Positions 42,295-49,903 of a DNA stretch of 64,000 nt are shown piece after piece. The translations under genes and the position numbers were made by a program. The DNA comes from Multivorans sp965116445 (GTDB taxonomy: Bacteria > Acidobacteriota > Thermoanaerobaculia > Multivoradales > Multivoraceae): the NCBI GenBank assembly GCA_965116445.1, contig OZ220688.1:3720001-3784000 (forward strand). The letters are read 5' to 3'. Within the stretch, counting starts at the first letter, position 1. Each line of letters opens with the position of its first letter. The notes beneath the pieces are model-generated. The model did no database searches, was not told where the DNA came from, and worked only from the letters and a program-made list of their open reading frames with translations.

Positions 42295-43500
42295 CTATCT
42301 GTCGGTCGGAGACGGGTTTTCGGGAACGGGTTCCTGGCCCAGGTTGGCCGCCGCCTGGGGCGGGCAGGCGACCCGGATCGTCGTCGAAGAGTAGGCGCCG
42401 CCCAGCGACCGCTGTGTGGCGAGAGGCGGGAAGATCGTGTCCGCGTCACTGGAGCCGGTCGTGGCCGTGCCGCCACCGTGGACGGTGTCGGGGACCGTCG
42501 CCCCGCTGCCAAACGCAAGCACGTTCACCGATGCTGTGTACTGGGTCCCCGCGGACGGACAGTAGGTAGCCGACGGCGAGATCGAAATCGTCGCCTGCCC
42601 GTTGCTGTCGTCGTCGGCGATCGTGATGGCCGCACCTGCGAGGTCAGTTCCGGGACCAGCTCCGGAAAGCCCCGCAAACCAGCCTACGTTACCGAGCCAG
42701 TTGTCAGTGCCCTTGCCGGCCCAGCCCCTGTTCGCAAGCGCCGGGGTGCCGGCCAGGTCGCCGGTGTTGTAGCTGCCGCTCTCGTCGACCCAAAGGTCGA
42801 CATCGAGTTCGAGGGCGTCGCCGGTGGCTGGTCGCGTCACCAGACTGCTGGTGAGATGGCCGCGCCGCCCATGACCGATCGGACCGGTCACCCGGACCTT
42901 CGTGCCACCGTCACCGAGCATGCAGGACTTGGCCATCTGCGAAGTGTAGGCAGGCGGATTCGTGTTCGGAGTCACCCTGGGACCGCAAGTTGTGGCCGCG
43001 GGATCCGGCGGCTCCGGCAGGATGTTCGGCAGGATGCCGACCCGGCCGCCGCTGTGCTTGAGGAAGACGGCGCCGTCGCCCTCCGTCATCGTGATGCTGG
43101 GGCCGGCGGGGGTGATATCGACCTTCTCGTTCCTGAGGATGTCCTTGGCGACCAGGTTGCCGACAGCCGAGTTGAGGTCGTCGTGGATCCAGTACCAACC
43201 ACCGTCCTTCAGACCGGCAATCTCCAGGGAGCCGCCTTCCTGTTCGCAGGCGAGACCGTTTCGATCGCTGAACAACTGGCTCGCCGTCTCGCCGTGAATC
43301 TGAGCGGGGCCGGTCACCGTGACGCCGCCGCAGGAGGCCACGAATGCGACCTCGTCCACGCCGTCGGCGACGGTTCCGATGAACCCGCCGGCACCCCGGA
43401 AGTAGGAAGCGACGTGGTCGCACGATTGACAACTGACGCTCTGAGCGAACGCCGTTGCCGGAGCGGCGCAAAACGCCAACGCGGCCAGAATGTGCTTCAT
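42295..43500 (-). CDS. Exported protein of the VPENPFP family, paralogue B
   Basis: A 401-residue exported protein starting MKHILAALAFCAAPATAFAQ and a CQSCDH Cys pair. It shares long blocks with paralogue C: GGWYWIHDDLNSAVGNLVAK, GRVGILPNILPEPPDP, KSCMLGDGGTKVRVTGP, DVDLWVDESGSY, NRGWAGKGTDNWLGN, IADDDSNGQA and SPSATYCP. The C-terminus is QEPVPENPSPTDR. The DxDxNG segment resembles a calcium loop or the end of a Calx-beta-like repeat, but this is only suggestive. It lies in tandem with A and C, so the three are likely co-regulated. Confidence 0.78.
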   Translation of the reverse strand: MKHILAALAFCAAPATAFAQSVSCQSCDHVASYFRGAGGFIGTVADGVDEVAFVASCGGVTVTGPAQIHGETASQLFSDRNGLACEQEGGSLEIAGLKDGGWYWIHDDLNSAVGNLVAKDILRNEKVDITPAGPSITMTEGDGAVFLKHSGGRVGILPNILPEPPDPAATTCGPRVTPNTNPPAYTSQMAKSCMLGDGGTKVRVTGPIGHGRRGHLTSSLVTRPATGDALELDVDLWVDESGSYNTGDLAGTPALANRGWAGKGTDNWLGNVGWFAGLSGAGPGTDLAGAAITIADDDSNGQATISISPSATYCPSAGTQYTASVNVLAFGSGATVPDTVHGGGTATTGSSDADTIFPPLATQRSLGGAYSSTTIRVACPPQAAANLGQEPVPENPSPTDR

Positions 43501-43664
43501 CGGTCGGTCGCCCCCCAAGAGCGGCTTTTCGCCCTACGCGATCAGACCCTACGGGAAACGCACTCGCAGGTCCAGAGAAGTCAGAATCCCAAGAAGAAAG
43601 GCGGCAACCTCCGCACCGGAACTGGGCCCGTCGCGGAGGTGCCGCCTCGAAGTCGTTCTCCGAA

Positions 43665-43692
43665 CCTGAAGGGCTCAAGCGAGCCCTTCAGG
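43665..43692 (-). terminator. Perfect 12-bp hairpin downstream of paralogue C
   Basis: CCTGAAGGGCTC pairs perfectly with GAGCCCTTCAGG around the loop AAGC, 20 bases after the paralogue C stop codon. There is no T-run, as is common for hairpin terminators and mRNA 3'-end stabilisers in GC-rich bacteria. It separates C from paralogue B. Confidence 0.65.
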
Positions 43693-43711
43693 CCGGAAAT
43701 CGGCTGTTCCC

Positions 43712-44899
43712 TTACTTGTCGGTCGGGAACGGGTTGTCAGGAACGAGCTCCTGGCCCCTGTTCGCCGCGGCTGGCGGCGGGCAGGCGATGTGGATCTGCG
43801 CCGCAGCGTAGGCACCGCCCAGCGTCGCCTGGGGGGCGAGGGACGGGAAGATCTCCTCGGCGGTACCCGTACCAGTGGTGGCCGAACCGGAACCGACCGT
43901 CGCGCCGCTGCCCCATGCCGAGACGTTGACGACCGCCGTGGTCTGCGAACCCCTGGTCGGGCAGTAGGTGGCCGACGGCGAGATCGTAATCTCCGCCTGA
44001 CCGTTGCTGTCGCTGTCGGCGATCTCGACTCCCGCACCCGCCAAAGTGGCTCCCGGCGTAGCGCCGTGAAGACTCGCCGTCCAACCGGTGTTCCCGAGCC
44101 AGTTGCTAGCGCCCTTGCCGGCCCAGCCCCTGTTCACAAGCGCCGCGTCGGAAGTCAGGTCGCCCCTGTAGTAGCTGCCGCTCTCGTCGACCCAGAGATC
44201 GACCATGAGGGTCATCGTGTTAACGGCGGGCCGCGTCACCGGGCCGGAGATCATTCCGGTCCGCCCATGGGCGGCCGGACCGGTCACCCGGACCTTCGTG
44301 CCGCCGCCACCGAGCATGCAGGACTTGGCCACCTGCGTAGTGTAGGCAGGCGGCCTGCTGTTCGGGGTGATCCGCGGACCGCAAGTCACGGCGTCAGGCG
44401 CCGGAGGCTCCGGCAGGATGGTCGGCAGAAGGCCGACACGACCGCTGGTGTGCATGAGGAGGTTGGCGCCGGCACCCGGAACCTCGGTGATGCTGTCGCC
44501 AGCGTCGGTGAGTTCAACCGCCATGTTGTCGAGAACGTCCTTCGCGACGAGGTTGCCAACGGCCGAATTGTCCCCGGCGTTGATCCAGAACCAGCCGCCA
44601 TCCATGACAGGGCCGAGCTCAAAGGTGCCGTCGTCCTCCATGCAGGCAAGGTCGCCGGTGAACAGCATGGAGACGACGCCGTCGTCGTTGGGCATGAGTT
44701 CACCGGTCCTGGTGACGTTGTCGCAGGTGGCGCGGTAGTTCACCATATCGGCGCCATCGGCCGTGGCGATCAGTCCGCCCGTACCGTGGTAGACCGAGAC
44801 TTGGTGGTCGCAGTCGTCGCAAGCGGCGGTCTGAGCGAACGCCATTGCAGGGATCGCGCAGAGAACCAGCGCGATCGTGATGTGCTTCATCAGCTTCAT
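43712..44899 (-). CDS. Exported protein of the VPENPFP family, paralogue C
   Basis: A 395-residue exported protein. The signal peptide is HITIALVLCAIPAMAFA, then CDDCDHQVSVYHGTGGLIA. Shared blocks are GGWFWINAGDNSAVGNLVAK, GRVGLLPTILPEPPAP, KSCMLGGGGTKVRVTGP, DLWVDESGSYYRGDL, NRGWAGKGASNWLGN and SPSATYCPTRG, ending QELVPDNPFPTDK. I start at the first ATG of MKLMKH, with AGGAGA 11 bases upstream. It is the promoter-proximal gene of the three. Function unknown. Confidence 0.8.
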   Translation of the reverse strand: MKLMKHITIALVLCAIPAMAFAQTAACDDCDHQVSVYHGTGGLIATADGADMVNYRATCDNVTRTGELMPNDDGVVSMLFTGDLACMEDDGTFELGPVMDGGWFWINAGDNSAVGNLVAKDVLDNMAVELTDAGDSITEVPGAGANLLMHTSGRVGLLPTILPEPPAPDAVTCGPRITPNSRPPAYTTQVAKSCMLGGGGTKVRVTGPAAHGRTGMISGPVTRPAVNTMTLMVDLWVDESGSYYRGDLTSDAALVNRGWAGKGASNWLGNTGWTASLHGATPGATLAGAGVEIADSDSNGQAEITISPSATYCPTRGSQTTAVVNVSAWGSGATVGSGSATTGTGTAEEIFPSLAPQATLGGAYAAAQIHIACPPPAAANRGQELVPDNPFPTDK

Positions 44900-45260
44900 C
44901 AGTTTGTTTTCTCCTAGAGCGGCTTTGTGCCGCCGTTCGTTTGCCGGCCCCGGCGGAATGCCGAAACCGGTAGCTTTCTTGATCCGAAGATCAGGCCATG
45001 ACGATGCGGACTTCCGCAGTGCCACGACCGCTGACGTTTCTGGCTGGGACGGCCCCTAACCTGGCTCAACCGAGCCGCCGACCGCCCCACACGCTGATGC
45101 TGCGCATCACCTCCCGCTAAAAGACTTCAAGGCCGTCTGTCCAAGACGTGAGGGAACTGTAGCGGAAACGCTGGTCAAGATCCAGTGACGCCGAGGTATC
45201 AGCCCAGGGGCACGAACGGATCGAGAAGCGGCGTTCCAACCGAATTCAGCTCCTCCGAAG
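44900..45260 (-). promoter_or_regulatory. Long 5' leader of the exported-paralogue cluster
   Basis: About 360 bases separate the predicted transcription start (near 45260) from the first gene. The region is less GC-rich than average and contains several hairpins, including TGATC-TTCG-GATCA (a UUCG tetraloop, about 44979-44992) and GCGGC/GCCGC just before the ribosome site (44922-44936). The AAAGCCGCTCT box next to the ribosome site recurs upstream of paralogue B. I see no match to a known riboswitch. The remaining bases up to 45416 hold the promoter and nothing else recognisable. Confidence 0.45.
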
Positions 45261-45266
45261 CACGAC

Positions 45267-45295
45267 ACTATAGGGCCTCCGACGAGATCCGTCAA
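45267..45295 (-). promoter_or_regulatory. Strong sigma-70-type promoter for the exported paralogues
   Basis: On the minus strand TTGACG (45290-45295) and TATAGT (45267-45272) are separated by exactly 17 bases. Each differs from consensus at a single position, the best promoter match in the window. Transcription would start near 45260 and run toward paralogue C. Confidence 0.75.
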
Positions 45296-45416
45296 GGGGC
45301 TGGTGTGTGGGAGTCAAATTGCTGAGGGTATTGGGGTTATGGGTCCCCTCGCCCATCCGCGGCCGGTCCGGCGCCGGATCGCTCTCCGGCGCGCCCCAGT
45401 GCTGGGCTCGTTCACT

Positions 45417-47033
45417 TCAGGCCCCCCAGACGGTCACCGGCCGTCCCTCCAGCGACTCGTCGCGCCGGTAGAGCTTCTCCTCCCACGGCTTCGATGCGTC
45501 CCGGTCGAACACGACCAGGTGCCCCGATTCGCCGCCGCACCTGTCCATGTAGGCCAGGGTCTGCTCCAGGCCCTCGCGGATCGTCGCCTCCAGGCTGCGG
45601 TGGAGGATCTTGCACTCCACCACGTAGCGGCGGGCGGGCACGCCCGGTTCGGCGGCACCCGCGAAGCGGCCCGGCGGCCACACGATCAACAGGTCCGTCC
45701 GCCGGCTGCCCAGCGCGTACTCGCGCTCGATTCGGCCGCCGCCGTTAACCACCCGCTGGAGAAACGCCTGGAGCAGCAACTGCGGACCCGCCTCCTTGTA
45801 CTGGAAGCGCTCCAGCCAGTGCTCGGAATGCTCGCGGAAGAAGCGCTGGAACGCCGCCAGCAAGCCCTCCATGTCCAGGTCGCCGTCCGGCTTCACGTAC
45901 CACTCCGTCTCCTGGAGGATCTCCGAGTCGCGGGCGTACATGAGTTCGCGTGGGATCACCTCCCGGTAGATCGGGTTCGCGATCCGCGCCGTGCCGCGCC
46001 GCGCCAGCAGACCCAGATCGCGGACGTACTCCACATCGTCCGGGCGGGCCTTGTCCGCGCCGCTCCCCGCGCCGCCGCTCAGGACCGGCTCGATCACCCG
46101 CCGCACTCGCTCCTCGCGGAGCTTGTCCGCCAACTGGTGCAGGTGGGTCTGACGGCCCAGGATGAGCTCCTCCCGGGCCTCCATGATCTCTTCCTCGTCG
46201 ATCGTCCGCGACCGGTCGCGGTTGGCCTTGCACTTGAAGCAGGCTTGATACGCCAGCGCGTTGACGAGCCACGGCTGACCCTGAGACTGGTTCCACACCG
46301 CGGCGACCGCTCCCTCGGTGAACTCCTGCCCCGTCTCGTCCGTGTGCTGGGCGAGGAGCGCGCGCACGTCGTCCTCGTCGAGGTCGCCCAGCCGCAGCGA
46401 CTCCGCCTTGATGTTGAAGGCGCTGCCGCCGGCGATGATCTCGCCTGCGGACTCCGAGTGGATGCGGTAATCCCGCACGTCGCGAATGCCGCACAGGATG
46501 ACGCTCTGAGGGAACGCCGCCGGACGCATGTCGTAGCCGGCGCGAAGCTGGCGCAACACGGAGATCAGCGTGTCGCCCACCAGCGCGTCGATCTCGTCGA
46601 GAAAGAGCACCAGCGGCTTGGGGTCCGCGGTCGACCAACGGACCAGCGTCTCCCGCAACGCGCCATCGGCGCCGGAGTCTTCCAGCGCTCCGCGCGCCAG
46701 ATCCTCCAGACCGCTGCCGGGAAGGGTGATCCGCGCACGAATCCTCAGTTCGGCATGAATCGCCGTCATGCCGCGGGCCACGTCGCCGCGGGCCGTCTGC
46801 GCCATCTCCACGTTGGCGTACACGCAGCGATACTCGCCGCCCTCGTTCAGCAAGTCGCGCAGCGCCAGCAGGGCGGATGTCTTGCCGGTCTGCCGCGGCG
46901 CGTGCAGCACGAAGTAGCGCTTGGCCCGGATGAGGCGCAGGATCTCGTCAAGATCGAACCGCTGAAGCGGCGGAATGTTGTAGTGGTCCGCGGCGACCAC
47001 CGGCCCGGATGTATTGAAGAAGCGTTCAGCCAT
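45417..47033 (-). CDS. AAA ATPase with a C-terminal PD-(D/E)XK-like region, copy 1
   Basis: A 538-residue protein. Walker A is HAPRQTGKTS (Lys51), Walker B is PLVLFLDEIDALV, and a sensor-like CGIRDVRDYR follows. The C-terminal RTDLLIVWPP..YVVECKILH matches the D-x(n)-E-x-K core of a PD-(D/E)XK nuclease fold. Families of this design (AAA-ATPase-like with DUF1703-type ends) have no firm function; DNA mobility or defence are proposals. A second copy at 48094-49710 has identical length and about two dozen residue differences. GCTACGAT lies about 40 bases before the ATG in both copies. Confidence 0.8.
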   Translation of the reverse strand: MAERFFNTSGPVVAADHYNIPPLQRFDLDEILRLIRAKRYFVLHAPRQTGKTSALLALRDLLNEGGEYRCVYANVEMAQTARGDVARGMTAIHAELRIRARITLPGSGLEDLARGALEDSGADGALRETLVRWSTADPKPLVLFLDEIDALVGDTLISVLRQLRAGYDMRPAAFPQSVILCGIRDVRDYRIHSESAGEIIAGGSAFNIKAESLRLGDLDEDDVRALLAQHTDETGQEFTEGAVAAVWNQSQGQPWLVNALAYQACFKCKANRDRSRTIDEEEIMEAREELILGRQTHLHQLADKLREERVRRVIEPVLSGGAGSGADKARPDDVEYVRDLGLLARRGTARIANPIYREVIPRELMYARDSEILQETEWYVKPDGDLDMEGLLAAFQRFFREHSEHWLERFQYKEAGPQLLLQAFLQRVVNGGGRIEREYALGSRRTDLLIVWPPGRFAGAAEPGVPARRYVVECKILHRSLEATIREGLEQTLAYMDRCGGESGHLVVFDRDASKPWEEKLYRRDESLEGRPVTVWGA

Positions 47034-47231
47034 CGGCAAATGACTCGCCGTCCTGGCGACTCCCGCCGTCATCGTAGCGCGGGCCGGGGAACGTACCGTC
47101 GCGGGCGGTGCGCGCCGTTTGCGAAGGACCCCGCCGGAACGTTCGAGCTCACTTGGCCGGATGCGCCTGAGCGCTACCGGATGCTCACGGGCTCGACTTC
47201 AGACCCAGCCACCACCGGTGACGCCGCTATC

Positions 47232-47627
47232 CTAGCGGGGCGGCGCCGGCGGAGGGGGCGCCGGCAGTGGTGGAACGCCAGGTAGAGTGACCGCGATGGG
47301 CGGGACGGTTGCTGGATGCCGCTGGCCTTCTGCGGGATTCAGTGCTTCGGCCAAGTAGCGCTCGACACCTTCCTGAAACTGAGAAGGAACGACTGCCCAA
47401 GTCACGAGCAAGTGTCCCTGCGCGTACTTCTGAACCCACGACGCGCGCTGATGCGCCTTCAGGCGCGCCGCGACCTGGCCTCGACCGACATAGACCGTCT
47501 GCCCGCTGCCGCCAAGCCAAATCACATAGACCCCTTCGAGATTGAAGAAGTGGGGGTGCTCAAGGTTGACTTCCAGGAACCCACACCAGGCGTCACCAGT
47601 GCACCTGTTCCAGTGGAGGGGCATCAT
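47232..47627 (-). CDS. GIY-YIG-like protein
   Basis: A 131-residue protein whose core is GVYVIWLGGSGQTVYVGRGQ followed by VAARLKAHQ. This matches the GIY-YIG nuclease start (GVY...VYVG-G---RL--H). EGVERYLAEALNP may supply the catalytic Glu region. The C-terminus is a run of Pro/Ala (PPLPAPPPPAPPR). The ATG at 47627 overlaps the stop of the coiled-coil gene upstream, so the two are translated together. It lies between the two AAA ATPase copies in the same direction. Confidence 0.7.
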   Translation of the reverse strand: MMPLHWNRCTGDAWCGFLEVNLEHPHFFNLEGVYVIWLGGSGQTVYVGRGQVAARLKAHQRASWVQKYAQGHLLVTWAVVPSQFQEGVERYLAEALNPAEGQRHPATVPPIAVTLPGVPPLPAPPPPAPPR

Positions 47628-47947
47628 GACTGCGTCTCCACCCTGTGCAGTGCCGGAGGGCGATCGACAGGCTCAACGGCAGCGGGCCTCCCAGTCGCCT
47701 TCTCCTGACTGCGACGGTCAAGATACCGGGCGACCACCAGCACAGCGCCCACAAGGGCGGGGGCAGCGAGAATCCACCACTGGTTCGTAGCGAGCGCGGC
47801 TTCAACCGCCGACATCCTCGACTCGAACTCACTGGAGGTGACCAGACCGTCGAGGCGCTGATCCAAGGCTTCCAGCTTGCCTTCGATACGGCCAAGCTGT
47901 GTGCCTTGTTCAACCAAGAGGTCGATGATGTTGGGAGGCACCGTCAT
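47624..47947 (-). CDS. Small coiled-coil membrane protein
   Basis: A 107-residue protein: MTVPPNIIDLLVEQGTQLGR leads into a coiled coil (EGKLEALDQRLDGLV..ESRMSAVEAAL), one transmembrane helix (WWILAAPALVGAVLVVARYL) and a basic tail. It overlaps the GIY-YIG-like gene by 4 bases. No family is recognised. The coil-plus-anchor layout resembles the gene at 38946 but the sequences differ. Confidence 0.65.
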   Translation of the reverse strand: MTVPPNIIDLLVEQGTQLGRIEGKLEALDQRLDGLVTSSEFESRMSAVEAALATNQWWILAAPALVGAVLVVARYLDRRSQEKATGRPAAVEPVDRPPALHRVETQS

Positions 47948-48093
47948 CTCGTCGTCTCTCGCCAACACCGAGGAGACGGCGCTGATTCCAGACTTATCAG
48001 CCTAGCGCACACGTCTTCGGGCCAGCGTCGCGAAGCTACGCGGGTCAACGGATCCGTGTCCAGACCCACACGCGAAAGCAGGTGACGTCCGCG

Positions 48094-49710
48094 TCAGGCC
48101 CCCCACACGGTGACCGGCCGTCCTTCCAGCGACTCGTCGCGCCGGTAGAGCTTCTCCTCCCACGGCTTCGATGCGTCCCGGTCGAACACGACCAGGTGCC
48201 CCGATTCGCCGCCGCACCTGTCCATGTAGTCCAGGGTCTGTTCCAAGCCCTCGCGGACCGTCGCCTCCAGGCTGTGGTGGAGGATCTTGCACTCCACCAC
48301 GTAGCGACGGGCGGGCACGCCCGGCTCGGCGGCGCCCGCGAAGCGGCCCGGCGGCCACACGATCAACAGGTCCGTCCGCCGGCTGCCCAGCGCGTACTCG
48401 CGCTCGATTCGGCCGCCGCCGTTAACCACCCGCTGGAGAAACGCCTGGAGCAGCAACTGCGGACCCGCCTCCTTGTACTGGAAACGCTCCAGCCAGTGCT
48501 CCGAGTGCTCCCGGAAGAAGCGCTGGAACGCCGCGAGCAGACCCTCCACGTCCAGGTCGCCGTCCGGCTTCACGTACCACTCCGTCTCCTGGAGGATCTC
48601 CGAGTCGCGGGCGTACATGAGTTCGCGTGGGATCACCTCCCGGTAGATCGGATTGGCTATCCGCGCCGTGCCCCGCCGCGCCAGCAGACCCAGATCGCGG
48701 ACGTACTCCACATCGTCCGGGCTGGCCTTGTCCGCACCGCTCCCGGCGCCGCCGCTCAGAACCGGCTCGATCACCCGCCGCACTCGCTCCTCGCGCAGCT
48801 TGTCCGCCAACTGGTGCAGGTGGGTCTGGCGACCCAGGATGAGCTCCTCCCGCGCCTCCATGATCTCTTCCTCGTCGATCGTCCGCGAGCGGTCACGGGC
48901 CGCCTTGTTCTCGAAGCAGGCTTGATACGCCAGCGCGTTGACCAGCCACGGCTGACCTTGAGACTGGTTCCACACCGCGGCGACCGCGCCCTCGGTGAAC
49001 TCCTGCCCCGTCTCGCCCGTATGCTGGGCGAGCAACGAGCCCACGTCAGCCTCGTCGAAATCGCCCAGCCGCAGCGACTTCGCCTTGATGTTGAAGGCGC
49101 TGCCGCCGGCGATGATCTCGCCTGCGGACTCCGAGTGGATGCGGTAATCCCGCACGTCGCGAATGCCGCACAGGATGACGCTCTGAGGGAACGCCGCCGG
49201 ACGCATGTCGTAGCCGGCGCGAAGCTGGCGCAACACGGAGATCAGCGTGTCGCCCACCAGCGCGTCGATCTCGTCGAGAAAGAGCACCAGCGGCTTCGGG
49301 TCCGCGGTCGACCAGCGGACCAGCGTCTCGCGCAACGCGCTATGGGCGCCGGCGTCTTCGAGCGCGCCGCGCGCCAGATCCTCCAGACCGCTGCCGGGAA
49401 GGGTAATCCGCGCACGAATCCTCAGCTCGGCGAGAATCGCGGTCATGCCGCCCGCCACGTCGCCGCGGGCCGTCTGCCCCGTCTCCACGTTGGCGTACAC
49501 GCAGCGATACTCGCCGCCCTCGTTCAGCAAGTCGCGCAGCGCCAGCAGGGCGGATGTCTTGCCGGTCTGCCGCGGCGCGTGCAGCACGAAGTAGCGCTTG
49601 GCCCGGATGAGGCGCAGGACCTCGTCGAGATCGAGCCGCTGAAGCGGCGGAATGCTGTAGTGGTCCGCGGCGACCACCGGCCCGGATGTATTGAAGAAGC
49701 GTTCAGCCAT
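48094..49710 (-). CDS. AAA ATPase with a C-terminal PD-(D/E)XK-like region, copy 2
   Basis: A 538-residue near-duplicate of the gene at 45417-47033, with the same Walker A (HAPRQTGKTS), Walker B (LVLFLDEID) and C-terminal YVVECKILH. By eye about two dozen residues differ, for example VETGQT versus VEMAQT and CFENKAARD versus CFKCKANRD. Identity extends about 40 bases past the start codon and ends at the stop, so the duplication is gene-sized. Both frames are intact, which argues for maintained function. Confidence 0.8.
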   Translation of the reverse strand: MAERFFNTSGPVVAADHYSIPPLQRLDLDEVLRLIRAKRYFVLHAPRQTGKTSALLALRDLLNEGGEYRCVYANVETGQTARGDVAGGMTAILAELRIRARITLPGSGLEDLARGALEDAGAHSALRETLVRWSTADPKPLVLFLDEIDALVGDTLISVLRQLRAGYDMRPAAFPQSVILCGIRDVRDYRIHSESAGEIIAGGSAFNIKAKSLRLGDFDEADVGSLLAQHTGETGQEFTEGAVAAVWNQSQGQPWLVNALAYQACFENKAARDRSRTIDEEEIMEAREELILGRQTHLHQLADKLREERVRRVIEPVLSGGAGSGADKASPDDVEYVRDLGLLARRGTARIANPIYREVIPRELMYARDSEILQETEWYVKPDGDLDVEGLLAAFQRFFREHSEHWLERFQYKEAGPQLLLQAFLQRVVNGGGRIEREYALGSRRTDLLIVWPPGRFAGAAEPGVPARRYVVECKILHHSLEATVREGLEQTLDYMDRCGGESGHLVVFDRDASKPWEEKLYRRDESLEGRPVTVWGA

Positions 49711-49886
49711 CGGCAAATGACTCGCCGGTTCGGCGACTCCGGTCCGATCGTAGCGCGAGGCGCCTTGGCGCTCTCCGGCGCGCCGGGACCGCGGGCCCTG
49801 CTTCGGCGCCGTCCCGGCGAGAAGCAGTGCGAACGATGCCAGGTGTCTCCCCGGCCACCAGATCGCGGAACCGTGGGCTTGACTGC

Positions 49887-49892
49887 TATCGT
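49887..49892 (+). promoter_or_regulatory. -10-like box of the squalene-hopene cyclase gene
   Basis: TATCGT lies 17 bases upstream of the ATG at 49904 with no Shine-Dalgarno between, the same geometry as at 6407, 17848 and 23683. It is probably a leaderless transcript. Confidence 0.45.
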
Positions 49893-49903
49893 GGCCCGCT
49901 GCC

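Noticed and set aside
45061..45110. A 13-codon leader peptide in the exported-paralogue leader
   Set aside because: The GGAGG is only two bases from the ATG, too close for efficient initiation, and the codons show no attenuator-like run.
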